DNA of 64,000 bases from Flavobacterium sp. 11 (lineage in GTDB: Bacteria > Bacteroidota > Bacteroidia > Flavobacteriales > Flavobacteriaceae): contig NZ_PEFE01000001.1 in NCBI RefSeq assembly GCF_002754315.1, positions 1,612,001-1,676,000 on the forward strand, in the 5' to 3' direction. Below the pieces are notes generated by a model, which saw only the letters and a program-made list of their open reading frames with translations, was not told the origin of the DNA and searched no databases. The stretch's first letter is position 1, and every line of letters begins with the position of its first letter. Made by a program: the position numbers and the translations under genes. Shown here one piece after another: positions 51,703-60,052 of the stretch.

Positions 51703-52659
51703 ATGCAATTCAGAACCCAAATTCCCATTCCTAAAAGTGATTATCCAATAGATTATAATGCTACTATTATGTCTTTAGGCTCTTGTTTTGCGGTAAATAT
51801 GGCGGAGAAATTGGACTATTTCAAATTTAAAAACAGCTGTAATCCAGTTGGGATTTTGTTTCATCCGCTAGCGATTGAAAAGTTAATTGATTTTGCAGTT
51901 TCAGGAAAGCAATTTACAGAAAACGATATTTTTTTTCACAATGAACGGTGGCATTGTTTTGATGTACATTCAGATTTGAGTAATTCAAATAAAGAGGAAT
52001 TAGTAGCATCATTAAACACAATAATCAAATCAACAAATCAACAAATAACCGAATCAACGCATTTTGTCATCACGTATGGAACCTCTTGGGTTTATCGTAA
52101 TATAGAAAGCGATTCTATTGTGGCGAATTGCCATAAAGTACCTCAAAAACAGTTCAAGAAAGAATTACTTTCTGTTGAGGAAATAAAAGATAGTATAGCA
52201 AATACACTAGAATTAATTCATGCTGTAAATCCAAATTGCACTATTATTTTTACGGTTTCGCCGGTGCGCCACATTAAAGACGGTTTTGTAGAAAATCAAT
52301 GGAGTAAAGCCAACTTAATTTCTGCAATTCACGATGTTCTGAATACTGAGCACTGTAAACTGAGTACTGAATATTTTCCCAGCTACGAAATCATGATGGA
52401 TGAACTTCGGGATTACCGTTTTTATGCCGAAGATATGTTGCATCCCAATCAAGTGGCAATCGATTATATCTGGAAACGTTTCAAGGAAACTACTATTTCT
52501 GAAACTGCTTTTGCTGTGATGGATGAAGTAGAAAATATTCAAAAAAGTCTTTCACACAAGCCTTTTAATCCAGATTCTGAAAGTCATTTAAAGTTCGAGA
52601 CCAAAGTCAGAGAAAAAATCACTAAATTGGAGAATCAATATTCATTCATGAAATTTTAA
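51703..52659 (+). CDS. GSCFA domain protein
   Basis: A 318-residue protein of the GSCFA family (SGNH-hydrolase-like, mostly Bacteroidota). The name-giving motif SLGSCFAVNMAEKLDYF is near 24-40; HFVITYGTSWVYR and the block-V-like ML-HPNQVAIDYIWKRF (about 245-262) fit an SGNH esterase/transferase fold, although the substrate is unknown. No signal peptide. Residues about 107-119 are encoded by the AACAAATCAACAAATAACCG repeat stretch (52022-52058). The DUF4230 gene starts 2 bases after its stop, so they are co-translated. Confidence 0.8.
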   Translation: MQFRTQIPIPKSDYPIDYNATIMSLGSCFAVNMAEKLDYFKFKNSCNPVGILFHPLAIEKLIDFAVSGKQFTENDIFFHNERWHCFDVHSDLSNSNKEELVASLNTIIKSTNQQITESTHFVITYGTSWVYRNIESDSIVANCHKVPQKQFKKELLSVEEIKDSIANTLELIHAVNPNCTIIFTVSPVRHIKDGFVENQWSKANLISAIHDVLNTEHCKLSTEYFPSYEIMMDELRDYRFYAEDMLHPNQVAIDYIWKRFKETTISETAFAVMDEVENIQKSLSHKPFNPDSESHLKFETKVREKITKLENQYSFMKF

Positions 52660-52661
52660 TT

Positions 52662-53282
52662 ATGCTTAGAAGAATACTTATTGGAATAGGAGTTATTGTT
52701 GGAATATTTTTATTGTTCAAATTCTGTGATTTTAAGAAAAACGATGATGAAGACATCACGTACAACACGAATCTCATTCAGCAACAAATTCTAAACGTTG
52801 GAAAATTGGTAGTTACTGAAGGTCATTTTTCGGAAGTTATCACCTATAAAAATCAGCAAAAATATTTGTTGGACATGCTTTCTTTCGAGAAAAAAGCCTT
52901 GGTTGTCGTCAATGCCGATGTGACTGTAGCGTATGATTTGCACAAAATGAAATACGATATCGATGAAAAGAATAAAACCATCACAATTGTAAGTATTCCA
53001 AAAGAGGAAATAAAAATAAGTCCTGATATTCAGTTTTATGATGTAGAACAAAGTAAATTGAATCCGTTTACGGGAGATGATTACAATAAAATCAACAAAT
53101 CGGTAAAAGCGAATCTGGCGAAGAAAATAGAAAAATCATCGTTGAAAACAAATGCTCAAAATCGCTTGATAAGCGAATTATCTAAAATATTGATTCTGAC
53201 CAATACCATGGGGTGGAAATTGCAATACGAAGGAAAGGTTATCGAAAGCGAGAAAGATTTTGGGCAAAAAATAAAATTATAA
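52662..53282 (+). CDS. DUF4230 protein
   Basis: A 206-residue protein with one N-terminal membrane helix (about 5-22, ILIGIGVIVGIFLLFKF) and a soluble DUF4230 domain outside: LLDMLSFEKKALVVVNADVT, VAYDLHKMKYDIDEKNKTIT and IVSIPKEEIKISPDIQFYDV. It has no known catalytic motif. Genes of this family usually act in the envelope; the function is unknown. It follows GSCFA with a 2-base spacer, as a two-gene operon, and ends before a bidirectional terminator. Confidence 0.78.
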   Translation: MLRRILIGIGVIVGIFLLFKFCDFKKNDDEDITYNTNLIQQQILNVGKLVVTEGHFSEVITYKNQQKYLLDMLSFEKKALVVVNADVTVAYDLHKMKYDIDEKNKTITIVSIPKEEIKISPDIQFYDVEQSKLNPFTGDDYNKINKSVKANLAKKIEKSSLKTNAQNRLISELSKILILTNTMGWKLQYEGKVIESEKDFGQKIKL

Positions 53283-53290
53283 TTAAAAAA

Positions 53291-53340
53291 AGAACCGCAG
53301 ATTAACCCATTTAATAATTTGCGAATCTGCGGTTCCTTTT
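53291..53340. terminator. bidirectional terminator with AATCTGCGGTT arms
   Basis: AAAGAACCGCAGATT and AATCTGCGGTTCCTTTTTT flank about 20 bases between the converging DUF4230 and hydroxylase genes. The sequence AATCTGCGGTT is a common dispersed element in flavobacteria, so it may be a mobile-type repeat used as a terminator. Confidence 0.7.
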
Positions 53341-55098
53341 TTAAGCTTTCTCTTTATCGAAAATCAAGTCCAAACCACCAGCAATCAAATGGGCTACTTC
53401 GGGTCTTTTTACTTTCAATTGATCAAGATAAACCATTATTTCCTGTAGTAATTGCGGTTCGTTTCGGTCCTTCAAAAGCTCTGCGATTTCAACAGCTAAC
53501 AACCAGTCGTTTGGATGATTGGTGTGTAATTTATCAAAAATTGGAGCTAAAGAAGTTTCTGTATCCTTTGTTTCTCTTATGTTTCGAATCGTTTGGTATA
53601 AAACCTCTAAATCATCGCGTTCCGCCGTATGTTTCGCTTTGATGGTTTTGCTTGTTGGAACATGCGAAATCAAATCAAAACTATTCACATCAGCAGGACC
53701 TGAAAATGCTGAAATCACTTTTTTACCTACAGCCATATCATAAATTCCCCATTCCGGCTGGAACAAAATAGTTTCTCCGTGTGTCACGATACAATTCTTT
53801 AAACTGATTAAAATAATCTCTCCGTGCAGGTTTCTCGATCCGGTAATAATTTCCCCTTTTACGGTGATATCACCTTCAAAATCTAAAGTTACAGTTTTAC
53901 TTTCAGTGATGGAATAAGCGCTTAAATCTCTTGGACTCATGTCTTCAATTGCGAGATTTATTCCTTTAAGTTTTCCAATTGGACTTCCAAAACCTTCGGC
54001 ATGTTTGCCAGTTCCATGACCTACTAACTCTTTTTCACGGTATGATAATGCTGTTTTTCCGGTTGTTTGGATATAAACGGGTTTTCCTTCTTCTTCAATA
54101 ACATTGGTGAAAATGCCCGAAATCTGAACTCCGGTACTCAATTCAATTGTTCCTAAAGCATTGGAATGAATCAGTTTATTAATTCCGGATAATCCTCCGG
54201 TACGCAACGCCATTTTATTGGCAAACTCTTCCAAAACCAAGCTTAAATAAGCAAAATCTGGAGTAACGTAAAGTTGCGGTTGCAGTTTTGTAATATCAAA
54301 ACTCTGGTTCGCTGCAGATATATCGTAAGGTATTTTCTTCACATTGTCCGTCATGCACCACGCACTTTCACCAATAGACGAAAGCAGTCCGGCACCATAA
54401 ATTTTTGGATTGTCAATAGTTCCAATCAAACCGTATTCCACAGTCCACCAATGCAGGTTTCTGATTTGCGCCATTTCCGATAATTCGCCCATATTATTCT
54501 GCAAATCTTCCACTGCTTTTTCGGCAGCATCAATATCGGCTTGCGGTGTATCTTCAGCTTCTTTCAAGATTGAAAGCAGTCTGATAGCTTCATACATTTG
54601 GTAATCTTTATGCGAAGAAATCGCTTTACAGCCTATTTCCCCAAAACGACGCAGGTATTCCGCATATTCCGGATTGGCAATAATGGGCGCATGACCGGCT
54701 CCTTCGTGAATAATATCCGGCGCGGGCGTGTATTCTATATGTTCGAGTTGGCGAATGTCAGAAGCAATTACAAGCACATTATACGCCTGAAACTCCATAA
54801 AAGCATTAGGCGGAATAAATCCATCCACGGCAACTGCTGCCCAACCTATTTCGGTCAAAATGCGGTTCATTCCATACATACTCGGAATGTTGTCAATTTC
54901 GATTCCTGTTTTTTTCAAACCTTCCAAGTAGGAACTGTGGGCTACTTTTGATAAGTAATCTACATTTTTGCGCATCACATAACGCCAAACCGCTTGATTT
55001 ATGGGCGTGTAATCGCTATAATCCTGAGGTTTAATGAATTGTTTTAGGTGCTTTGGCAATCGGTCTAATAACGGATTGCTTTCTATAGTTGAGTTCAT
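53341..55098 (-). CDS. aromatic amino acid hydroxylase with C-terminal extension
   Basis: A pterin-dependent non-haem iron hydroxylase, most likely phenylalanine 4-monooxygenase. Iron ligands His131 and His136 (DIIHEGAGHAP) and Glu221 (TVEYGL) are present. The His-Glu spacing is 90 residues against about 40-45 in typical enzymes, because of an inserted helical segment at about 165-212. After the catalytic domain (to about 330) there is a second region of about 250 residues (VTLDFEGDITVKGEIITGSR, VGKKVISAFSGPADVN), absent from usual bacterial PhhA (about 260-300 residues). The pterin dehydratase partner is at 30563. Promoter TACTTTTG at 55123. 585 residues. Confidence 0.85.
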   Translation of the reverse strand: MNSTIESNPLLDRLPKHLKQFIKPQDYSDYTPINQAVWRYVMRKNVDYLSKVAHSSYLEGLKKTGIEIDNIPSMYGMNRILTEIGWAAVAVDGFIPPNAFMEFQAYNVLVIASDIRQLEHIEYTPAPDIIHEGAGHAPIIANPEYAEYLRRFGEIGCKAISSHKDYQMYEAIRLLSILKEAEDTPQADIDAAEKAVEDLQNNMGELSEMAQIRNLHWWTVEYGLIGTIDNPKIYGAGLLSSIGESAWCMTDNVKKIPYDISAANQSFDITKLQPQLYVTPDFAYLSLVLEEFANKMALRTGGLSGINKLIHSNALGTIELSTGVQISGIFTNVIEEEGKPVYIQTTGKTALSYREKELVGHGTGKHAEGFGSPIGKLKGINLAIEDMSPRDLSAYSITESKTVTLDFEGDITVKGEIITGSRNLHGEIILISLKNCIVTHGETILFQPEWGIYDMAVGKKVISAFSGPADVNSFDLISHVPTSKTIKAKHTAERDDLEVLYQTIRNIRETKDTETSLAPIFDKLHTNHPNDWLLAVEIAELLKDRNEPQLLQEIMVYLDQLKVKRPEVAHLIAGGLDLIFDKEKA

Positions 55099-55122
55099 AT
55101 CGAAAACGTTGTAGTTCTACTG

Positions 55123-55130
55123 CAAAAGTA
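55123..55130 (-). promoter_or_regulatory. -7 promoter box of the hydroxylase
   Basis: Minus strand TACTTTTG (plus CAAAAGTA), 24 bases from the ATG, directly next to repeat copy D. No clear -33 element. Confidence 0.5.
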
Positions 55131-55137
55131 CGAATTT

Positions 55138-55292
55138 CAGGAGCTATTTCCCGCTTTTCATTGCAAGTTTTTGCAAACCCGTTTGTTTTTCTACCGTTCC
55201 CGCAGGAGCTTCCTTTGGTCGCTCTGCAGCAACAAGAAAGACCAAAACGGCTTTCGCAAAAAGCTTTTCATTGCAATCGGGGCTAGGGGAGT
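55138..55292. repeat. dispersed hairpin repeat, copy D
   Basis: Between the hydroxylase and the phytase-like gene. Edge blocks GGAGCTATTTCCCGCTTTTC and CTTTTCATTGCAATCGGGG match copies A-C. Inner arms TTTTTGCAAACCCGTTT and AAAACGGCTTTCGCAAAAA pair; the loop has the module GCAGGAGCTTCCTTTGGTCG, shared with copy C. No gene in this 223-base gap. Confidence 0.7.
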
Positions 55293-55321
55293 TTTGTAAA
55301 TAATAGCTTTTTTTTGATTTA

Positions 55322-56455
55322 TTACTTAATAAACTCAAACACCAAAATCTGCGTTTTTTGTTTATCAGAAAAATTATTATCCGAAACAAAAATGAGAGAT
55401 GGATTACCATTTGATAATTTTGGTCCAAAAGTAAGCCCTTCAATATTATCAATAAAAATTCCCAAATCATCCATGTTTAGTATCAGTTTTTTAGAAGCTA
55501 ATTCCAATTTTTGGTTTTGCAAGGAAGGGTGATTTGTAACGTTAGTTGCCTTTTTCAAATCACACAAAAATACTTTTACCGTGCAGGCTTGTGTTCCGGT
55601 CGAGTAGGAGCGTTCCACAACTAGCAATTGGTTTTTACCATAATACTGAATTGCCGAAATACCATTTACAGCAAAAGCTCCTTTCGGATTTGGTTCAAGC
55701 GCAATAGGTTCCAGTTGATAACCGTACTGAGCTGTGTTCTTTTTTGTTTTGGCATCAAATTGATACAACCGAATCAAACCTCCTTTGCTGGTATTGGCTT
55801 GGTCACCGTCTTCAAATAAAGGTTCTTCAATGTTGGTATAGATATTTCTATACTTTTTATCAAAAGTTATCCCTTCTAAAGTGCCATTATTTCGTGGACC
55901 TTTTTCTTCTTTCTGCATTTTTAAATTTTCAAGAAGTGTAACATTTCCAAGAAAATCGCCTTTTAAATTCATGAAGTTCAGGGAAGGATTTTGTAAAACC
56001 TCTTTATCTGCAGTTATCACTCGTGCGCCTTCGCTGCTCCAAACTAAAGTGTTCGTTTTTGGATTGAATCGGATGTCTTCTGGATCTGATGAAGTAGTTG
56101 GACTGTTATTCCAATTACCATAACTATTTCCAGTTTCATCTTTCAAATAAGTTACGTTTTGAAAAGCAAAACTTTTTATTTTGTCTTCGGACAAATTAAT
56201 CTTTGCGGTATAAAATCTGGAATCATTAAAAACGGATCGATCATCACATATCAAGTAATACAAATCGTTTTTTGCATCATAATCTATTCCGGATAATCCG
56301 CCCACTTTTGTATTTTGAAACGTTTCATCAAATGGAATTTCAATCGAACTGATTAGTTTTAAGTTTGGTGTTGTTCTGTTTTCAGGCGTTTGTTTTAAAT
56401 TGGAACAAGAAAAAAGAAAAGCAGGTAAAACAACAAGAAATAATAAATTGCGCAT
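55322..56455 (-). CDS. esterase-like activity of phytase family lipoprotein
   Basis: A 377-residue lipoprotein from ATG 56455 (MRNLLFLVVLPAFLFSCS), lipid Cys17. An upstream start at 56479 would add eight residues before the signal peptide and is less likely. The beta-propeller body has VGGLSGIDYDAKNDLYYLIC (about 50-69), TLVWSSEGARV, TLEGITFDKKYRNIYTNIEE and IDNIEGLTFGPKL, the repeated GLSGI/EGI motifs of this family. The substrate is unknown; phosphate ester hydrolysis is the family-based guess. Confidence 0.75.
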   Translation of the reverse strand: MRNLLFLVVLPAFLFSCSNLKQTPENRTTPNLKLISSIEIPFDETFQNTKVGGLSGIDYDAKNDLYYLICDDRSVFNDSRFYTAKINLSEDKIKSFAFQNVTYLKDETGNSYGNWNNSPTTSSDPEDIRFNPKTNTLVWSSEGARVITADKEVLQNPSLNFMNLKGDFLGNVTLLENLKMQKEEKGPRNNGTLEGITFDKKYRNIYTNIEEPLFEDGDQANTSKGGLIRLYQFDAKTKKNTAQYGYQLEPIALEPNPKGAFAVNGISAIQYYGKNQLLVVERSYSTGTQACTVKVFLCDLKKATNVTNHPSLQNQKLELASKKLILNMDDLGIFIDNIEGLTFGPKLSNGNPSLIFVSDNNFSDKQKTQILVFEFIK

Positions 56456-56517
56456 GTAAGAATGTATTATTATTGCCAAAAAGGAACTGATTTTGGATTA
56501 GAAAATAATTTTAAAAA

Positions 56518-56919
56518 CTACGAATTGTTCGTTTGATTTTTCTCAAGATTACGGAAATAGTCAATTTTGTAATTGAACATTTCAGCCATATTTTTAGCAC
56601 GTAGTTTCGCTTCTTCGGCTAATGGACCTGCAAATAAACTATCCGTAGTTTCCGTAAAAATTTCCATCCAGCGGTCAAAATGTTCTTTGGCAACCGGTAA
56701 CTGTTTGTGCGGCGGAAATGGACTTCCGGAATAAGAATGGACTTCAAGCAAAATAGTTTGCCAAAAGCGATACATTTTTTCCAGATGTTCTGGCCAGCGG
56801 TTGCCTATTTTCTCGTTGAATATGGGACCAATAAATTCGTCTTTTTGAACTTTAGAATAAAAAGTATCAACCAGTAATTTGATATCTTCGAATGTGGTAA
56901 TGTCGTTAAATTGTGCCAT
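56518..56919 (-). CDS. group III truncated haemoglobin
   Basis: A 133-residue haem protein from ATG 56919 (MAQFNDITTFEDIK). Features are the group III fold: FYSKVQKDEFIGPIFNEKI in the B-E region (about 19-37), RFWQTILLEVHSYSGSPFPPH with a distal Trp, and HFDRWMEIFTETTDSLFAGPLAEEAK with the proximal His (about 84-110). The family binds oxygen and NO-type ligands; a protective or sensing role is likely but unproven. The open frame goes back to 56946, but a -7 promoter box lies there, so the shorter start is chosen. Confidence 0.88.
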   Translation of the reverse strand: MAQFNDITTFEDIKLLVDTFYSKVQKDEFIGPIFNEKIGNRWPEHLEKMYRFWQTILLEVHSYSGSPFPPHKQLPVAKEHFDRWMEIFTETTDSLFAGPLAEEAKLRAKNMAEMFNYKIDYFRNLEKNQTNNS

Positions 56920-56932
56920 GATTGGGTATAAA

Positions 56933-56958
56933 AAAAGCCTACGCAAAGGTAGGCTTTT
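56933..56958 (-). promoter_or_regulatory. terminator-promoter overlap upstream of the globin
   Basis: Minus strand AAAAGCCTAC-CTTTGC-GTAGGCTTTT then TTT: a 10-bp hairpin that terminates the DUF4136 gene. The loop and arm contain TACCTTTG (minus, plus 56944-56951), a -7 box for the globin, 25 bases from its ATG. So one element seems to stop one gene and start the next. Confidence 0.6.
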
Positions 56959-56979
56959 ATGTTGAAATGTAATGGTAAA

Positions 56980-57516
56980 CTATTTTGCTTTCGGTGGAAA
57001 TTGCTCTAAAATTTTTGCGACAAATTCATTGATTTGTTTTTCTTTTTCAGTGCGATTTTCAGTCAGATACCCAACACCTTCACCTTGCCAAACCAATTCT
57101 TTTTTCTTGGCATCAATTAAATCAATATACAATGTTCCTTCAGTTGAAGAGGAAACATAGGTACTTCGACCTCCCCATAAATAAGGATTCCATCCGTAAC
57201 CCCATCCATAGCCCCAACCGGCATTGTATTGGTTTACGTCTATTCGTTCTCTTTCTTTGGTAAGAATATTAATCAGCAAATCTGGATTTTCACTTTTGGT
57301 CATCCCTTTTTTGCTTAATTCTCGGTCTATGGCATTAAGGATTCTTTTTTTATCCAATTCTGAAATTTCAACTCGATCGATGCCTTTCTTATGGAAAGCA
57401 TACGTTTTATATTGGCTAAAATCTACATTATTATCATAATCGGAATACACTCTTACGGAACTGCAAGAGGCAGCTATAAAAAGTAGGAGTACTGGAAGGA
57501 GTTTAATTGCTTTCAT
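56980..57516 (-). CDS. DUF4136 lipoprotein
   Basis: A 178-residue lipoprotein with lipid Cys18 (FIAASCSSV). The body has the family pattern VYSDYDNNVDFSQYKTYAFH (about 22-41), ELDKKRILNAIDRELSKKGM and EGTLYIDLIDAKKKELVWQG with a Gly/Trp/Tyr-rich loop (GWGYGWGYGWNPYLWGG, about 102-118). DUF4136 proteins occur in outer membranes of many bacteria; their function is not established. The gene is separate from hutU by 49 bases and ends in the terminator-promoter overlap. Confidence 0.78.
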   Translation of the reverse strand: MKAIKLLPVLLLFIAASCSSVRVYSDYDNNVDFSQYKTYAFHKKGIDRVEISELDKKRILNAIDRELSKKGMTKSENPDLLINILTKERERIDVNQYNAGWGYGWGYGWNPYLWGGRSTYVSSSTEGTLYIDLIDAKKKELVWQGEGVGYLTENRTEKEKQINEFVAKILEQFPPKAK

Positions 57517-57565
57517 GGGTTAGTTATTTGATTACTATATGTTTACTAAAGTTACGTTCAAATTT

Positions 57566-59548
57566 TTAAAAATCCAACAAATTGTCGGCTACTATATTAG
57601 GGATGGTCACTTTCAATAAAGGTTGCGTCTCCATCGCTCTTTTTATTGCAAATAATGCTCCGTCATTTCTAGCCCAGCTTCTTCTGGAAATTCCATTGTT
57701 TACATCCCAGAAAAGCATTGATTCTAAACGTCTTGAAGCTTCTTTAGATCCATCAAGAACCATACCAAATCCACCGTTTATTACCTCGCCCCAGCCTACG
57801 CCACCGCCATTGTGAATGGATACCCAAGTAGCACCTCGAAAGCTGTCTCCAATGACATTTTGTATCGCCATATCAGCTGTAAATCTTGAGCCGTCATAAA
57901 TATTTGAAGTTTCTCTGTATGGAGAATCTGTACCGGAAACATCATGGTGATCCCTGCCTAAAACGACAGTTCCTATTTCGCCTTTTGCAATCGCCTGATT
58001 AAAAGCTTCGGCAATTTTAACACGACCTTCAGCATCAGCATAAAGGATTCTGGCTTGGGAACCTACGACTAATTTATTTTCTTGTGCGCCTTTTATCCAA
58101 TGAATATTGTCCTGCATTTGTTGCTGAATTTCTTCGGGAGCTGTTTTTGCCATTTCTTCCAAAACCTGACAAGCGATTAAATCTGTTTGGGCTAAATCTT
58201 CTGGTTTTCCCGAAGCACAAACCCATCGAAAAGGGCCAAAACCATAATCAAAACACATAGGTCCCATGATATCCTGTACGTAACTCGGATACCTGAAATC
58301 GATATGATTCTCTGCCATAACATCAGCACCGGCACGTGAAGCTTCTAATAAAAAAGCATTTCCATAATCAAAGAAATACGTTCCTTTTGCCGTGTGTTTA
58401 TTGATAGCAGTAGTGTGACGGCGTAATGTTTCCTGCACTTTTGTTTTAAATAAATCGGGATTATCAGCCATCATTTCATTTGCTTCTTCAAAGGATATGT
58501 CAGCTGGATAATAACCACCCGCCCAAGGATTATGTAGCGAGGTCTGATCGGAACCTAAATCGATATGGATGTTTTCTTTATCAAATTTTTCCCAAACGTC
58601 TACTACATTTCCAAGATATCCGATGGAAACGACTTCTTTATTGGCTTGCGCCAAAGTGATTCTTTTCACGAGTTCTTCCACGTTTTCTATCACTTCATTT
58701 ATCCATCCTTGACTGTGGCGAATGTGCGTTATTTTTGGGTTTACTTCGGCACAGACAGTGATGCAACCGGCAATATTTCCGGCCTTTGGTTGTGCGCCAG
58801 ACATTCCGCCTAATCCGGAAGTGACGAATAAACCACCTTTTGGACTGCGTTTTATTTTACGAAAACCGTTCAAAACGGTGATTGTTGTTCCGTGTACAAT
58901 TCCCTGAGGACCTATGTACATGTAACTTCCGGCTGTCATTTGCCCGTATTGAGAAACACCTAATGCATTCATTTTTTCCCAATCGTCCGGTTTAGAATAA
59001 TTAGGAATTACCATTCCGTTAGTTACGACAACTCGCGGAGCTTCTTTATGGGAAGGAAACAATCCCATTGGGTGGCCGGAATACATGGTCAGAGTTTGTT
59101 CCTCGGTCATTTCCGATAAGTATTGCATCGTCAAAAGATATTGTGCCCAGTTTTGAAAAACGGCTCCATTTCCACCATACGTAATTAACTCATGTGGATG
59201 TTGTGCCACGGCATAATCCAAATTGTTTTGAATCATCAGCATAATTGCTTTGGCCTGCTCACATTTTCCTGGATATTCATTAATTGGACGCGCACGCATT
59301 TCATAATCGGGGCGCAAACGGTACATATAAATACGCCCGTAGCTTTCCAGTTCTTCTGAGAATTCTTTGATTAATTCAGCGTGATGTTGCGGTTCAAAAT
59401 AACGCAAGGCATTGCGTAACGCCAGTTTTTTTTCTTCTGTCGAAAGGATTTCTTTGCGCTTTGGTGCGTGATTGATGTCTATTTCGTATGGTTTTGGTTT
59501 TGGTAAAACCGATGGAATTCCTTGTTGTATTTGCTCTTGAAAAGTCAT
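57566..59548 (-). CDS. hutU: urocanate hydratase
   Basis: Converts urocanate to imidazolone propionate in histidine breakdown, using tightly bound NAD+. 660 residues, about 100 longer than the classical enzyme (about 555), as in the longer Bacteroidota form. Key stretches: YSGHPMGLFPSHKEAPRVVV (about 155-174), GQMTAGSYMYIGPQGIVHGT (NAD+ region, about 202-221), FRWVCASGKPEDL with the active-site Cys (about 439) and IHNGGGVGWGEVINGG near the C-terminus. No hutH, hutI or hutG is seen in this window, so the other steps must be encoded elsewhere. Confidence 0.95.
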   Translation of the reverse strand: MTFQEQIQQGIPSVLPKPKPYEIDINHAPKRKEILSTEEKKLALRNALRYFEPQHHAELIKEFSEELESYGRIYMYRLRPDYEMRARPINEYPGKCEQAKAIMLMIQNNLDYAVAQHPHELITYGGNGAVFQNWAQYLLTMQYLSEMTEEQTLTMYSGHPMGLFPSHKEAPRVVVTNGMVIPNYSKPDDWEKMNALGVSQYGQMTAGSYMYIGPQGIVHGTTITVLNGFRKIKRSPKGGLFVTSGLGGMSGAQPKAGNIAGCITVCAEVNPKITHIRHSQGWINEVIENVEELVKRITLAQANKEVVSIGYLGNVVDVWEKFDKENIHIDLGSDQTSLHNPWAGGYYPADISFEEANEMMADNPDLFKTKVQETLRRHTTAINKHTAKGTYFFDYGNAFLLEASRAGADVMAENHIDFRYPSYVQDIMGPMCFDYGFGPFRWVCASGKPEDLAQTDLIACQVLEEMAKTAPEEIQQQMQDNIHWIKGAQENKLVVGSQARILYADAEGRVKIAEAFNQAIAKGEIGTVVLGRDHHDVSGTDSPYRETSNIYDGSRFTADMAIQNVIGDSFRGATWVSIHNGGGVGWGEVINGGFGMVLDGSKEASRRLESMLFWDVNNGISRRSWARNDGALFAIKRAMETQPLLKVTIPNIVADNLLDF

Positions 59549-59752
59549 TTTTAGATTTTGATTCGTTACTTTTTTTGTTGATTCGTTTTAGAAGTTCAGA
59601 CTTCTTATAAAAAATGAAACAACTAAGGATAACGAATATCCGACCTATGGTAGGATTTGTGAATTTTGATTCTATATTTCTGTAAACAAATATCCATTTT
59701 TATTTGTGGTTTTTGAAACTGACGTTTTCTTATTTTGAATTCTTAAATGAGT

Positions 59753-59929
59753 TTACTTTTTGTTGGTTCCTGTTTTTTTATCAAAACCATACGGACAATG
59801 ACGACAACCACTTTTACAGCAATAACCACGTTTTAAATGGTATTTTTCAGTAAAACATTTATAGCCTTCGGGTGTGTAATAGAAATCTTCCCCCTCTATC
59901 AATTTATTTTCATTACTTTCGTCAATCAT
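59753..59929 (-). CDS. DUF5522 small Cys-rich protein
   Basis: A 58-residue protein starting MIDESNENKLIEGEDFYYTP and ending with GFDKKTGTNKK. It carries RGYCCKSGCRHCPYGFD (Cys36, Cys37, Cys41, Cys44 plus Cys26), a four-cysteine cluster that could bind a metal or iron-sulphur centre. ATG at 59929, stop at 59753-59755. Proteins of this size and motif are widespread in Bacteroidota; their role is unknown. Opposite strand to the next plus-strand gene. Confidence 0.75.
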   Translation of the reverse strand: MIDESNENKLIEGEDFYYTPEGYKCFTEKYHLKRGYCCKSGCRHCPYGFDKKTGTNKK

Positions 59930-60052
59930 ATTTGGGATTATTCTATTGTAAAATTTATTTGGATTACTAATTCATTAAAATCAACTCAAACGATTGAGAT
60001 TTTCATTAAATAGAACCATTTTATCATTACAAATTTATAAATTTTATAGCGA

